Assembly (NCBI RefSeq): GCF_016756595.1
Contig: NZ_AP023257.1
Coordinates: 5,472,001-5,536,000, forward strand
Length of the DNA: 64,000 nt
Direction of reading: 5' to 3'
Source of the DNA: Mesorhizobium sp. L-2-11
Lineage (GTDB): Bacteria > Pseudomonadota > Alphaproteobacteria > Rhizobiales > Rhizobiaceae
The notes beneath the pieces are model-generated. The model saw only the letters and a program-made list of their open reading frames with translations, was not told the origin of the DNA and did no database searches. Made by a program: the position numbers and the translations under genes. Position 1 is the stretch's first letter; every line of letters starts with the position of its first letter. Below are positions 27,002-36,421 of the stretch, one piece after another.

Positions 27002-28507
27002 TCAGCCCTTGGCGACGAGATCGTCGACCTGGGTTTTCAGGGCGTCGAGCGACTCTTTGGCCGAGCCCGACTGGCCGGCGAAGTATTTGCCCAGCGCAAC
27101 CGGGATCATATCGCTTGAGAGTTCTGCCCACGCCGGCAGGTCGGGCTCGGATCCCATGTAGTTGGCGATGGTGTCGCGCACGACCGGCAAATGGCGGGTC
27201 GTGCCGGCGCCGACACGGGCATTGGCCAGCACGCGCGGATCATCATAGACGCTGGTGCGCGTTGGCCCCGTACCGCCGCCCAGAACGGTTATCAGCGCCT
27301 GGGTATCGGCTGAGGTCGCCCACTGCATGAAAATCCAGGCGGCGTCCGGGCTCTTCGAGTATTTCGATACCGCGAGCGAAGAACCGCCCTGGTGACCAAC
27401 GCCCGGGATTTCGCCGAATCCGGTCTGCTCGACGGTGCGCAGTGTCGCAGCAGGTTTCGGCGGAACCATCGCTTCCATCAGACCGGAGACCTTGGAGGCC
27501 TTGGGGTCGTCGAAGAACGGGAAGAATTCGCCCCACGACAGCATCGAGGCGGCGACGCCCTGGCCGACCGACTGGCCCTCGCCATCCCATGTCCAGCCGT
27601 CGACGCCGGGCGGCATCGTCTTCTTGAGCTTGTCCCAGTAGGCCATGGCGGCCAAGCCGGCTTCGTCATTGCCGGTGAACTTGCCGTCGGGGCCGAAAAT
27701 CGAACCGCCATGGCCCCAAAGCCACGCCGTCCAATCGCATTCGAGGCTGTAATGGCCCGATTTCATCTGGCCGCTGGTGCCGTACATGTTGGGGCCCTTG
27801 GCGTCGGTGATCGCCGCAGACGCCTTCAGCAAATCGTCCAGCGTGGCCGGAGGCGGCAGCTTGAGCTCGTCCCAGACGTCCTTACGGTACTGCATGATGA
27901 AGATCGGGATGTCGTAGGGCACGCCGACCATGCGGTCCTCGTACATGGCGATGCCGTCGACGAGCGGCTTCAGGAAGTCGTCGATGTTGTAGTTCGGCAT
28001 TGCCAGGTCGGCGTTCTTGAGCTGCTCACGCGGATCGAAGACGTCCTGGCTGAAGCTCGCTGCCCAGCTCTGGTCGATATAGTAGAGGTCGTAAGTTCCG
28101 AGGCTCGAGGCCACGTCGAGGGTCAACTTTTGCAGCACCTGCTCGAGCGGCAGCACTTCGATCTCGACCTTGATGCCGGTAGCCTCCTCGAAATACTGCT
28201 TGAGCTGCGTGGCGATGGCATTCGACGGCGGCGTCGATTCGGTGGCGAGACGAAGCGTCGTTCCGGCAAAGGGCTTGCCGACATCCGACAGCCATTTGGT
28301 GATTTCGGCGCTGGGCTTCAGTTCCTGTTCCTGAGCCGATGCCTGGCTGATGCCGTAGAACGGACGCCGTCCCAGGCCCATGCCGAGCGCGCCGGCGCCG
28401 AGGCCGAGAATGCCTGCTGCGCGAAGAAACGAGCGGCGGTCCATCTGTCCGCGAACGAAGCGGTCGGTGACAGAAGCAAGATGCGCCTTTCTGATGCTGT
28501 CTTTCAT
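27002..28507 (-). CDS. Sugar ABC importer substrate-binding protein, Tat-type signal
   Basis: 501 residues. MDRRSFLRAAG (22-32) followed by a hydrophobic stretch is a twin-arginine signal, so it is probably exported folded to the periplasm. The mature domain is a type 1 extracellular solute-binding protein (MalE-like cluster), seen in ATGIKVEIEVLPLEQVLQ, YDLYYIDQSWAASF, GVPYDIPIFIMQYRKDVWDE and the C-terminal SPDAAWIFMQWATS. Substrate unknown. It is followed by SDR and ATPase genes and preceded by two permease genes. Confidence 0.9.
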   Translation of the reverse strand: MKDSIRKAHLASVTDRFVRGQMDRRSFLRAAGILGLGAGALGMGLGRRPFYGISQASAQEQELKPSAEITKWLSDVGKPFAGTTLRLATESTPPSNAIATQLKQYFEEATGIKVEIEVLPLEQVLQKLTLDVASSLGTYDLYYIDQSWAASFSQDVFDPREQLKNADLAMPNYNIDDFLKPLVDGIAMYEDRMVGVPYDIPIFIMQYRKDVWDELKLPPPATLDDLLKASAAITDAKGPNMYGTSGQMKSGHYSLECDWTAWLWGHGGSIFGPDGKFTGNDEAGLAAMAYWDKLKKTMPPGVDGWTWDGEGQSVGQGVAASMLSWGEFFPFFDDPKASKVSGLMEAMVPPKPAATLRTVEQTGFGEIPGVGHQGGSSLAVSKYSKSPDAAWIFMQWATSADTQALITVLGGGTGPTRTSVYDDPRVLANARVGAGTTRHLPVVRDTIANYMGSEPDLPAWAELSSDMIPVALGKYFAGQSGSAKESLDALKTQVDDLVAKG

Positions 28508-28566
28508 TGTCTACTCCTCCGGTTTAATTCGCGATTTTCACAAGGCTGCGAATTCGAGCCTCCCAT

Positions 28567-29439
28567 CTATTGTTTCAACGATCCCATCGTGAGACCGCGC
28601 ACGAGGTGCTTCTGAACCAACAGAATGAAGATGAATGCGGGAATGATGGATGCGGCGCCAAGCGCGGCCATGTTGCCCCAGGCGGTGCCGATCGAGGTGA
28701 CGAAGGTCGACGAGACGACGGGCACGGTCTTGAGCGACGTGGTGGTCAGGGTCAGCGCGAAGAGGAATTCGGTCCAGCTGAAGATGAAGCAGAGCACCGC
28801 CGTGGCGGCGATGCCGCCCTTGGCCATAGGCAGCACGATCCGGCGAAAAATCATGAAGCGGCTGGCGCCATCGACGATGGCGCTCTCGTCGATCTCGGAA
28901 GGAATGTCGTCGAAGAAGCTCTTCATCAGGAGGACGGCGAGCGGCAGGTTCATCAGCGCGTGGATCAGCACCATGCCGGTATAGGTGTCGATGAGACCGA
29001 AATTCTTGTAGATGAAGAACATCGGCACCGCGACCGCGACGGGCGGCATCATGCGCGTCGACAACACCCAGCCGACGAAACTGTGCCGGCCGCGGAAGTT
29101 CATGCGCGACAGGGCATAGGCGGCAAGCGTGGCGATGGCGACAGCGAGCACGGTCGACAGCGTCGCGATGACGATCGAATCCCAGACGCGGGGCGCCATG
29201 TAGAAATTGCCGCCGCCCGGCGTCACGGTGATGCCGCCGCTGCCCAGCGAAATCCCGAACACCTTCTGGAAATTGTCGAAGGTCGGCGTGAAGGCGAACA
29301 GTTTCGGCGGCCGGTTGAAGATGTCGTTGCCGTGTTTGAACGCTACCGAAGTCCAATAGGAGATCGGAAAGAAGAAGATTGCGACCACAACCCAGGCGGC
29401 GATGGTGCGAAGCATGCGGGCCGAGAAGGAGCCGTTCAT
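28567..29439 (-). CDS. Sugar ABC importer permease (MalG type)
   Basis: 290 residues with about six membrane helices. The EAA loop that contacts the ATPase is EIDESAIVDGASRFMIFRRI followed by VLPMAKGG. The N terminus carries a single first helix and a long periplasmic loop (residues about 33-80), typical of MalG-like permeases. It ends 1 base before the stop side of the MalF-type gene and is translationally coupled to it. Confidence 0.92.
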   Translation of the reverse strand: MNGSFSARMLRTIAAWVVVAIFFFPISYWTSVAFKHGNDIFNRPPKLFAFTPTFDNFQKVFGISLGSGGITVTPGGGNFYMAPRVWDSIVIATLSTVLAVAIATLAAYALSRMNFRGRHSFVGWVLSTRMMPPVAVAVPMFFIYKNFGLIDTYTGMVLIHALMNLPLAVLLMKSFFDDIPSEIDESAIVDGASRFMIFRRIVLPMAKGGIAATAVLCFIFSWTEFLFALTLTTTSLKTVPVVSSTFVTSIGTAWGNMAALGAASIIPAFIFILLVQKHLVRGLTMGSLKQ

Positions 29440-29440
29440 T

Positions 29441-30328
29441 CTACCACCTCACCTTGGCGATACGGATGAAGAGGTTGGCAATGACGAGGATGATCACCAG
29501 GGTGACGAGGCTGAGCGTGGCTCCATAGCCCCATTTCACGAAGCTGAACGTTTGCTGCCATGCATAAAGGGAAAGCGAATAAGTCGACGCTCCCGGCCCG
29601 CCGGAGGTCATGACGAAGACGTAGTCGAAGACGCGGAACAGATCGATGCCGCGGACCAGCACGGCGATGGCAATCACCTTCGACATCATCGGCAGGGTGA
29701 TGCGCCGGAAAATCTGGAACGGCGAGGCGCCGTCGATCATCGCGGCCTCGTAAGGCTCCGGCGGCAGCGCCCTGAGACCGGCAAGGAAGATGAGCACCAT
29801 GAACGGCGTCCACTGCCAGATTTCCGCGACGAGAACGCCGGCAAGCGCGGTCGACGCGGTGGCGAGGATGGGGTTGTTTGAATTGAGCAGTCCGATCGAC
29901 TGCAGGAGATAGCTGATCACGCCGAACTGCGGATCCTCCATCAGCAGATACATCATGCCGACAATGGCCGGCGGGATGACGAGCGTCATCGTCAGCACGC
30001 CGCGCAGGAATCCGAAACCGAAGCCGTCGCTGTCGAGGAGCAGCGCGATCGCCATGCCGAGCACCAGTTCAAAGACCAGCGCGATGGCGAAATAGGTGAA
30101 GGTGATGACCAGCGACTGCCAAAACCGCGTGTCATTCCACAGCTGCACCCAGTTTTCCGTTCCGACGAATTCGAGCGCCCGCCGGCGCGGGACGAACTCA
30201 TGGAAGCTCAGCCAGATGTTGTAGATCAGGGGATAGACGGTGAAGACAAGCAGGATCGCCACCAGCGGCAGCAGCCAGGGCAGCGGGTGATCCGAAATGA
30301 CGAAACGTCTGGCCTGGGCAACCCGCAC
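29441..30328 (-). CDS. Sugar ABC importer permease (MalF type)
   Basis: I place the start at the GTG at 30326-30328, because GGGAGGAA precedes it by 3-5 bases. An ATG at 30371-30373 in the same frame has no ribosome-binding site and lies within the candidate regulator operator. The protein (295 residues) has six membrane helices, and its EAA loop is EPYEAAMIDGASPFQIFRRI. It is the first gene of the five-gene operon and is divergent from the SorC regulator. Confidence 0.9.
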   Translation of the reverse strand: MRVAQARRFVISDHPLPWLLPLVAILLVFTVYPLIYNIWLSFHEFVPRRRALEFVGTENWVQLWNDTRFWQSLVITFTYFAIALVFELVLGMAIALLLDSDGFGFGFLRGVLTMTLVIPPAIVGMMYLLMEDPQFGVISYLLQSIGLLNSNNPILATASTALAGVLVAEIWQWTPFMVLIFLAGLRALPPEPYEAAMIDGASPFQIFRRITLPMMSKVIAIAVLVRGIDLFRVFDYVFVMTSGGPGASTYSLSLYAWQQTFSFVKWGYGATLSLVTLVIILVIANLFIRIAKVRW

Positions 30329-30358
30329 GCGTTCCTCCCGAACCGCTTCGTTTTGCGA

Positions 30359-30383
30359 TGCACAAATGTTCATATCTTGTGCA
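30359..30383. promoter_or_regulatory. Candidate SorC operator between divergent genes
   Basis: TGCACAA (30359-30365) is inverted as TTGTGCA (30377-30383) with an 11-base spacer, and TGTTCA occurs twice nearby. The pair sits between the permease operon and the SorC gene, where an autoregulated operator would be expected. Confidence 0.5.
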
Positions 30384-30483
30384 TTTGTTCAAATGCTATA
30401 TCGTCGCCCTGTCTGTGGCAAGCACTTGTTGGCCGGCTACAGCGGCATTCGGATGGGTGCGCCACAAGCATCGGAGAACCCTC

Positions 30484-31404
30484 ATGACGTCGATCGGTCT
30501 GCTGGCACGGGTTGCCCACCAGTATTTCGTGCTGGGCGAAACGCAGCAGGCCATCGCCGAGCGGCTGCAGATCAACCGCACCAAGATCCACAGGCTGCTG
30601 GCCGAGGCGAAGGAGCGCGGCATCGTCTCGATCCGTATCAATGCCGGGACGTCCCAGGCGCTCGAAATGGAAGAACAGCTCAGGCGGAAGTATCGGCTCG
30701 ACATATGCAGCGTCACACCCAACGATACCGGGTCGGAGCTCGGGCTCTCCGAAGTGATCGGCATCTATGCCGCGCAGACGGTCGAGACGCTGCTCAAGGA
30801 CGACATGACGGTCGCCATGGCGTGGGGCCGAACCATGCGATGGCTCGCATCCAACATCGAGCCGGTGGCGCTCAGGAACGTTACCGTCGTGCCGCTTCTC
30901 GGCTCGCTGTCGCGCCGGTCGTCGATCGACAAATACGACGCCGCCGCCGTCTTTGCCCAGCGCACCCAGGCCGAATCCTACTATCTCCCCGGACCGATCA
31001 TCTGCGACAGCCGCGAAAGCCGCGAGACGATCCTGCAGCAGCCGAGCGCGCGCGAGGTCATCCAGAAGGCGCTGAACGCCGACCTTGCGCTGATGAGCGT
31101 CGGCGGCACAACCAGTTCGACGCTGCGGAGCGTCGGTTACATGACCGACGAGGAATTCGACGATGTCCTGAGACTGAAGCCGATCGGGAACTTCCTCGGC
31201 TATTTCTTCGATCGGGACGCCGAACTCATCGACCATCCCGTCAACGAGCGCATTGTCGGGGTCCATCCTCGCGACACGCTGAACATTCCCAAACGCATCC
31301 TCGTTTCCGGCGGAAAGAACAAGGTCGGCATCATGGCCAAGCTCCTGGAAAAGGGATTCTTCACCGGCCTCATCACCGACCAGGAGACGGGCAGCTCGCT
31401 GTGA
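30484..31404 (+). CDS. SorC-family (sugar-binding) transcriptional regulator 1
   Basis: 306 residues from the ATG at 30484, with GGAG before it; the frame extends to 30358 but the first 42 residues look non-native. The N-terminal helix-turn-helix is QYFVLGETQQAIAERLQINR plus TKIHRLLAEAKERGIV. The rest (about 60-306) is the SorC sugar-phosphate-binding domain, with MTVAMAWGRTMRWLA and RILVSGGKNKVGIMAKLLEK. The inducer is likely a phosphorylated sugar or polyol. It is divergent from the importer operon. Confidence 0.9.
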   Translation: MTSIGLLARVAHQYFVLGETQQAIAERLQINRTKIHRLLAEAKERGIVSIRINAGTSQALEMEEQLRRKYRLDICSVTPNDTGSELGLSEVIGIYAAQTVETLLKDDMTVAMAWGRTMRWLASNIEPVALRNVTVVPLLGSLSRRSSIDKYDAAAVFAQRTQAESYYLPGPIICDSRESRETILQQPSAREVIQKALNADLALMSVGGTTSSTLRSVGYMTDEEFDDVLRLKPIGNFLGYFFDRDAELIDHPVNERIVGVHPRDTLNIPKRILVSGGKNKVGIMAKLLEKGFFTGLITDQETGSSL

Positions 31405-31418
31405 CCGGCCGGGATTGC

Positions 31419-31447
31419 GGCCGCAGCCGAAGCTGCAGTCCGGTTTT
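31419..31447 (+). terminator. Probable terminator after SorC 1
   Basis: GGCCGCAGC (31419-31427) pairs imperfectly with GCTGCAGTCC (31432-31441) around a CGAA tetraloop, and GGTTTT follows. The stem has one mismatch. It lies 15 bases after the SorC stop codon. Confidence 0.5.
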
Positions 31448-31581
31448 GCCTGGTGCAACGCGCCGGCTTTCAGCTGAAAGCCAACTGGCAGCGAATCTTC
31501 CCTAAGCCGTCCCTGGTTCGGTTCCATCGCCTGCAGAACATCCTTTGCGTCTTTTGCAGCCGGCCATTTTGCGCCGGCCGA

Positions 31582-32391
31582 TCAGACCACTCCCGATCTC
31601 CGGTTTGCCAGGATCATTTCGGCAATCTCGACGAAGCCGCGGCCACCCCGCGACCTGGCGACGAAAGCCGGTTCGGCGTCGATCTGTCCCTGGAAATCCA
31701 TTACATTCGCGACTCCAAACGCGTTCGGAAAGAACCCGAACATCGGCGCGTCGTTTGGGCTGTCCCCGACGAATGCATAGGCCTGCCTCTCAGCATCGAG
31801 ATCGGTTCCCAGCCTCTCGCTTGCAAAGCGGCGCGTCATCGCCAGCTTGTCGTATCGGCCAAACCAGCCGTTCACATGGATCGAGGAAATCTTGGCGACA
31901 GCGCCGGCCTCCTCGAAAATCTGCTTGATGCGCCTGGCATCGGACAGCGGCAGCGCCGGAATATCTTCGCAAAAGTCGATGGCCAGGTCGGCTTCGCGAT
32001 ATTGCTGGTCGGCGGACACTGCCGAACCGGGCACTTCCTCGATAATGCGCTTTTCCAGTTCGTTGAGCCTGCGCCTGTTTTCCCGGCGTTCGTCAGCGCT
32101 CGCCGCGAAAACCCGGATCATCTTTCGCGTTGCCTGGTCATAAGCGAAGTAAAAAGCGCCATTTTCGCCGACCACGCCGGTGACCGGCCAGAACCGGGCT
32201 ATCATGTCGCACCAGCCTGCCGGTCTCCCGGTAATGGGAGCAACGACAAGGCCCGCCTCGTGCAGGCGTTCGAGCGCGCGGTAGGCGTCGGCCGGAAGAC
32301 GACCCTCGGTGGTCAGCGTGTCGTCGATATCGCAGAAGACGCCGCGAATGCGCGATGCCGTTTCGGGTCCGAATTCGGCGAGGTCGCGCAT
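31582..32391 (-). CDS. HAD-superfamily phosphatase (HAD-IIB, sucrose-phosphatase-like)
   Basis: 269 residues from the ATG at 32389-32391, which is 4 bases after the upstream gene's stop; the frame extends to 32445. GVFCDIDDTLTTEGRLP is the DxDxT nucleophile motif, ITGRP the second motif, a lysine follows in YDKLAMTRR and VGDSPNDAPMF is the DxxxD magnesium motif. The cap type (C2) indicates sugar-phosphate or small phosphoester substrates. Translational coupling to the AraM-like dehydrogenase suggests it dephosphorylates that enzyme's substrate or product. Confidence 0.87.
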   Translation of the reverse strand: MRDLAEFGPETASRIRGVFCDIDDTLTTEGRLPADAYRALERLHEAGLVVAPITGRPAGWCDMIARFWPVTGVVGENGAFYFAYDQATRKMIRVFAASADERRENRRRLNELEKRIIEEVPGSAVSADQQYREADLAIDFCEDIPALPLSDARRIKQIFEEAGAVAKISSIHVNGWFGRYDKLAMTRRFASERLGTDLDAERQAYAFVGDSPNDAPMFGFFPNAFGVANVMDFQGQIDAEPAFVARSRGGRGFVEIAEMILANRRSGVV

Positions 32392-32395
32392 CCGG

Positions 32396-33724
32396 TCAGG
32401 CTTCCCCACGCGCAAAGTCCTCCAGCATTCCTGCATCGGCAGCAATGTCGAGGAACGAGAAGCGATTGCGCATCTCCCGGCAATGAACGACGGCTTCGCG
32501 ATAGAAATCGGCCGGCGTGCCCAATTCGGCCGCTGAAATCGGCCCGCCGGTAGATTTCAGCAGGCGCTGCATCTCGTCGACAGGTACCATGAATTGCTTG
32601 AGCTCCTGCCTGAGTGTCGGCCAGAGCTCCTGCAGCCGCTCGTTGAATGCCGCGGCGGCTGTCTCATCGAAGGCCTTCTTCCTCAATTCGTCGAGACATT
32701 GTGCGGCGACAGCCGGTCCCATGCGGCGGACCATGTCGTCAGGATCGATGTTCGTCGCCTTCACCATCGGCGGCTTGTCGCTTGCAAGCATTGCCTGCTG
32801 CAATCGCGCCATGGTGAGAGAAGCGACGCCGACCTGGGTGCCGTGCAGCGTGCCGGGGTGACGCTCGCCGGCGAAGCAGTCGATGTAGTGCGATATCTGA
32901 TGCTCGCCCATGGAACCGTGATTGGAGACGCCGGTGAAAGAAATTCCGAGACCGCAGAGCGTCAGCACGCGATAGAGATAGCCATTGGCCTCGATGTCGT
33001 GTTCGGCAAGCTTTGCCGCACGCTGGTTGAGCGCCGCCTCATCCTTTTCCTGGATGAGAAAAGGGACCTGATGGTAGGCAGTGCCAAGCAGGCGGTGCGA
33101 CATCCACCAGTCGATCTGGGCGACCGAGCGGCAAAGGCAGTCCCCGAACCCCGCCGCCGACAGGTAGGTCGGGGCGGCAGCGGAGACGCCAAGATCGACG
33201 AAAAAGCCTGAAGGGGCGTGGGAAGGGAGCGATACTTTCAGGCCGCTTTCAAGTGTGATGGACGCAGTCGTCGATGTGTAGCCGTTCATCGAACCGGCCG
33301 TCCCGAACACGCAGTAGCGCCGTTCATTCCTTCCGGTGACGAACTTGCAGAGATCGTTGATGGTACCGGAACCGACCGCGACCACGGCATCCGCATCGGC
33401 GAGTTTGACGGCCAGGCTTTCGACATTGGCCATGTCGGCATGCGGATGATCCAGGATCACCACATCGACGGGGCCGAGCGTCTTCAGTTCGCGCGCAACG
33501 CGTTCGCCAAGCGCCTCATAGGTGGCGGCATCAGCAACGACCGTGAACCGCTCCCCCAGATCGAGCTCCGAAACGAGATCGGCCGCCCGCCCGTCGAGGC
33601 TTTCTTCGATGACAATCCGGTCATACGGCACCACAGCCTTTTTGCCGGTCTCCGGGTTGGTCCAGCGCCCGTCCAGAATGTCGTCGATCAATGCCGTCCA
33701 GGATCCGGCTGCCGGATTGGTCAT
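32396..33724 (-). CDS. AraM/EgsA-like sn-glycerol-1-phosphate dehydrogenase family protein
   Basis: 442 residues from the ATG at 33722-33724, preceded by GAGGA. Fe-ADH_2 family (PF13685): VVAVGSGTINDLCKFVTGR binds NAD(P), and GSMGEHQISHYID and RHPGTLHGTQVGVASL carry the metal-ligand histidines. Known members reduce dihydroxyacetone phosphate to sn-glycerol-1-phosphate (archaea, Bacillus AraM). In rhizobial sugar clusters the true substrate is probably a related polyol phosphate, which is inference. It lies in an operon with the HAD phosphatase and is divergent from the second SorC regulator. Confidence 0.85.
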   Translation of the reverse strand: MTNPAAGSWTALIDDILDGRWTNPETGKKAVVPYDRIVIEESLDGRAADLVSELDLGERFTVVADAATYEALGERVARELKTLGPVDVVILDHPHADMANVESLAVKLADADAVVAVGSGTINDLCKFVTGRNERRYCVFGTAGSMNGYTSTTASITLESGLKVSLPSHAPSGFFVDLGVSAAAPTYLSAAGFGDCLCRSVAQIDWWMSHRLLGTAYHQVPFLIQEKDEAALNQRAAKLAEHDIEANGYLYRVLTLCGLGISFTGVSNHGSMGEHQISHYIDCFAGERHPGTLHGTQVGVASLTMARLQQAMLASDKPPMVKATNIDPDDMVRRMGPAVAAQCLDELRKKAFDETAAAAFNERLQELWPTLRQELKQFMVPVDEMQRLLKSTGGPISAAELGTPADFYREAVVHCREMRNRFSFLDIAADAGMLEDFARGEA

Positions 33725-33864
33725 GACGTCCTCATGCTGGCGACCCTGTAATCGAGGCGCAGGAGCGTTGGCGTTAATAAAACAATAGTCACCTATCACT
33801 GTCTTTTGTCAAGCATGCGCCGGCGACGCTTGACTTCGTTCTGCAAACCTGCGGAAAAAGGGAC

Positions 33865-34848
33865 ATGAATGCCAATGCCGACATCGAAATGGTCCGACCA
33901 TCCGGGCTCTCGGCACTGCCGCCCGAATTCGACAGCGCGGTGGCGTGGGCTGCCTGGCTCTACTATGTCGACCAGCTCAACCAGAGCGACGTCGCCAAGG
34001 TCATGAACGTCTCCAGGGCGAGCGTGGTGCACTATCTGCAGGAGGCGCGCGAAAGCGGACTTGTCGCCGTGCAGGTCGACCACGACGCTTTTGCCCGTAC
34101 CTTGACCTCGCGGCGTCTGATGGAAAAATTCGGGCTTCGCGGCGCGGCGGTTATCCCCGACCTCGATCCCAACGATGCCGACCGCCGCATCGGCGAAGCG
34201 GCAGGACGGTTGCTGGCATCGATGGTCGATCCGGGTGACACGATCGGCGTAGCCTGGGGAAAAACGGTGCTCGCTGCCGCCCGCTCGATCCCACGACTAC
34301 GGCATGACCGCAACCTCACCGTGGTCCAGCTCTCGGGAAGCTCGATCGGCACCAGCGATTTCTCACCGGAATTCTGCACCTCGCTGATGGCCAATCGGCT
34401 CGGCGCCCGCTGCATCAACCTGCTTGCCCCGGCGATCGTCTCAACCGACGAACTGCACGACGAACTCATGCAGGAGCCGATGCTCGTCAACCAGTTCCGC
34501 ATGATCCGTGCCGCCGGCAAGGTCATCTTCGGGATCGGCGATGTCGGTCCGGAGAGCACCTATGCCCGAGCCGGGATATCGGATGCCGCCGCGCTTGCCA
34601 GCATGATCGAGCAAGGCGCGCTCGGGGTCATCATCGGGCGGTTCATCGACGCTCAGGGAGCGCCTTTCGCAACGCCGCTCGACGGACGCACCGTCGGCAT
34701 CACACTCGACGAACTGAAAGCGGTGCCGGTCCGCATCTGCGCCGCCGGCGGCGCCCGCAAGATGGCGGCGATCAGGGCCGGGCTCGGCGGCGGATATGCG
34801 ACCCATTTTGTCACCGACATGGCCACCGCGAACATTCTTTTGGAATGA
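33865..34848 (+). CDS. SorC-family transcriptional regulator 2
   Basis: 327 residues. The helix-turn-helix is LYYVDQLNQSDVAKVMNVSR plus ASVVHYLQEARESGLV. The sugar-binding domain spans about 85-327, with TIGVAWGKTVLAAARSIPRL, VIFGIGDVGPESTYARAG and CAAGGARKMAAIRAGLGGGY. It is divergent from the AraM-like operon and 55 bases upstream of the FGGY kinase, which it probably also controls. Having two SorC regulators in 4 kb suggests separate control of uptake and of catabolism. Confidence 0.9.
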   Translation: MNANADIEMVRPSGLSALPPEFDSAVAWAAWLYYVDQLNQSDVAKVMNVSRASVVHYLQEARESGLVAVQVDHDAFARTLTSRRLMEKFGLRGAAVIPDLDPNDADRRIGEAAGRLLASMVDPGDTIGVAWGKTVLAAARSIPRLRHDRNLTVVQLSGSSIGTSDFSPEFCTSLMANRLGARCINLLAPAIVSTDELHDELMQEPMLVNQFRMIRAAGKVIFGIGDVGPESTYARAGISDAAALASMIEQGALGVIIGRFIDAQGAPFATPLDGRTVGITLDELKAVPVRICAAGGARKMAAIRAGLGGGYATHFVTDMATANILLE

Positions 34849-34903
34849 CCGGCACTTGGACTAATCAGCACTCGGTGGAACGCATCGTCTCGGGAGGACA
34901 ATC

Positions 34904-36406
34904 ATGGGCAGCAGCGACGGACCTCTTGTCGTCGGCCTCGACAGTTCCACGCAATCCTGCAAGGCGATTGCCTGGAGCCGGGACGGACGAGCCGTGGCGG
35001 AAGGCCGGGCGCCGCTCGAGCTGATGAAGCCGAGGCCGGACTATGTCGAGCAGGAGGTCACCGACTGGTGGCGGGCCGCAACAGTGGCGCTGCGACAGCT
35101 TGTCGGCACGGTCGACGCGAAACGCATCGCCGGCATCGCGATCTCCAACCAGCGCGAGACCGTAGCGCTCATCGACGGCGCCGGCGAGCCGATCGGGCCC
35201 GCCAGCCTCTGGCTCGACGAACGCGCCGCCGGGCTGGTCGACCGTTTCGCGGCGGAGATCGGCCATGAGCGGCTTCACGCGATCACCGGCAAGCCGATCG
35301 ATGTGACGCCGGTCGTCTACCGCCTGAAATGGCTACGCGAGAACGAGCCGGAACGGTTGGACGAGGCGAACAAAATCCTCGACGTGCACGGCTATCTGAC
35401 GCTGAAACTGACGGGAACGCCGAGCGCCAGCTGGACCAGCGCCGATCCGTTCGGTCTCTTCGACATCTCGCGCAAAGAATGGTCGCAGCCGATCCTCGAT
35501 CATCTCGGCATCAAGCCGTCGCAATTTCCCAATGCGGTGCGGTCCGGGACACGGGTCGGGACCGTCCATGCCGCGGCCGCCACTGCTACCGGCCTGGCCG
35601 AGGGAACCCCGGTGATCGCCGCCGGCGGTGATGGGCAATGCGCCGGGCTCGGCGTCAATGCCATGCGCGACAGCGTCGTCTATCTCAATCTCGGAACTGC
35701 GATCGTTGCGGGAATATGGTCCAGGGAGCCGGTGGTCGGCGCCTTCTGGCGGACCATGACCTCGCCGACCGGCGATGGCTATTTCCTCGAGGCCGTGCAG
35801 CGGGCGGGTGTCTATTTCGTCAACTGGTTCGTCGACATGTTTGCCGGCGGACGCTCCGATCCGGCGATCTTCGACCGCCTGGAAAGGGAAGCGGCGGCCG
35901 TGCCGATCGGCTCGGACGGACTTCTCGCCGGCACCACTTTGGTCGGTTGCATGGACCCGCATTGGGATCCGAGCGCACGCGCCAGCTTCATCGGCATGCA
36001 CCCCTCGCACACGCTCGGTCATTTCTATCGTGCAGGGCTAGAGGCGATGACGCTGCAAACCGCCCGGGCTCTCGAAGAGATGCGCAGCCATGGTCTTTCG
36101 CCGGCGCAAATGGTGGCGATCGGCGGCGGCGCCAACAGCAGGCTTTGGACAAAGATGATCGCGGACGCCACCGGGATCGCCATCCACAAGGGTCACAATG
36201 CCGAAGCCTCCTCGCTCGGCGCAGCGATCAGCGCCGCCGTCGGCATCGGATGGTTCGAGGGTTTTGCCGAGGCCGCAGACGCCATGACGAGCATCGCCGA
36301 GACGATCGAGCCGGATCCCAGCTGCCGCCCAGCGTGGGACGCGCTGTCGGCCAGGCAGGCCAAGGTCTTTTCCGCGACCCAATTCGCCTGGCGAACCGCA
36401 ACGTGA
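34904..36406 (+). CDS. FGGY-family carbohydrate kinase (xylulokinase-like)
   Basis: 500 residues, the typical length of FGGY kinases. VVGLDSSTQSCKAIAWSRDG is the N-terminal phosphate-binding loop, ISNQRETVALIDG and LWLDERA the substrate region. AGGDGQCAGLGVNAM and GGGANSRLWTKMIADATG belong to the C-terminal ATPase domain, with SSLGAAISAAVGIG near the end. It phosphorylates a sugar or polyol in the cytoplasm. It sits beside SorC 2; the AraM-like dehydrogenase and HAD genes lie across the divergent promoter. Substrate not determinable. Confidence 0.9.
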   Translation: MGSSDGPLVVGLDSSTQSCKAIAWSRDGRAVAEGRAPLELMKPRPDYVEQEVTDWWRAATVALRQLVGTVDAKRIAGIAISNQRETVALIDGAGEPIGPASLWLDERAAGLVDRFAAEIGHERLHAITGKPIDVTPVVYRLKWLRENEPERLDEANKILDVHGYLTLKLTGTPSASWTSADPFGLFDISRKEWSQPILDHLGIKPSQFPNAVRSGTRVGTVHAAAATATGLAEGTPVIAAGGDGQCAGLGVNAMRDSVVYLNLGTAIVAGIWSREPVVGAFWRTMTSPTGDGYFLEAVQRAGVYFVNWFVDMFAGGRSDPAIFDRLEREAAAVPIGSDGLLAGTTLVGCMDPHWDPSARASFIGMHPSHTLGHFYRAGLEAMTLQTARALEEMRSHGLSPAQMVAIGGGANSRLWTKMIADATGIAIHKGHNAEASSLGAAISAAVGIGWFEGFAEAADAMTSIAETIEPDPSCRPAWDALSARQAKVFSATQFAWRTAT

Positions 36407-36421
36407 AAAGCGTCCGTCCCG

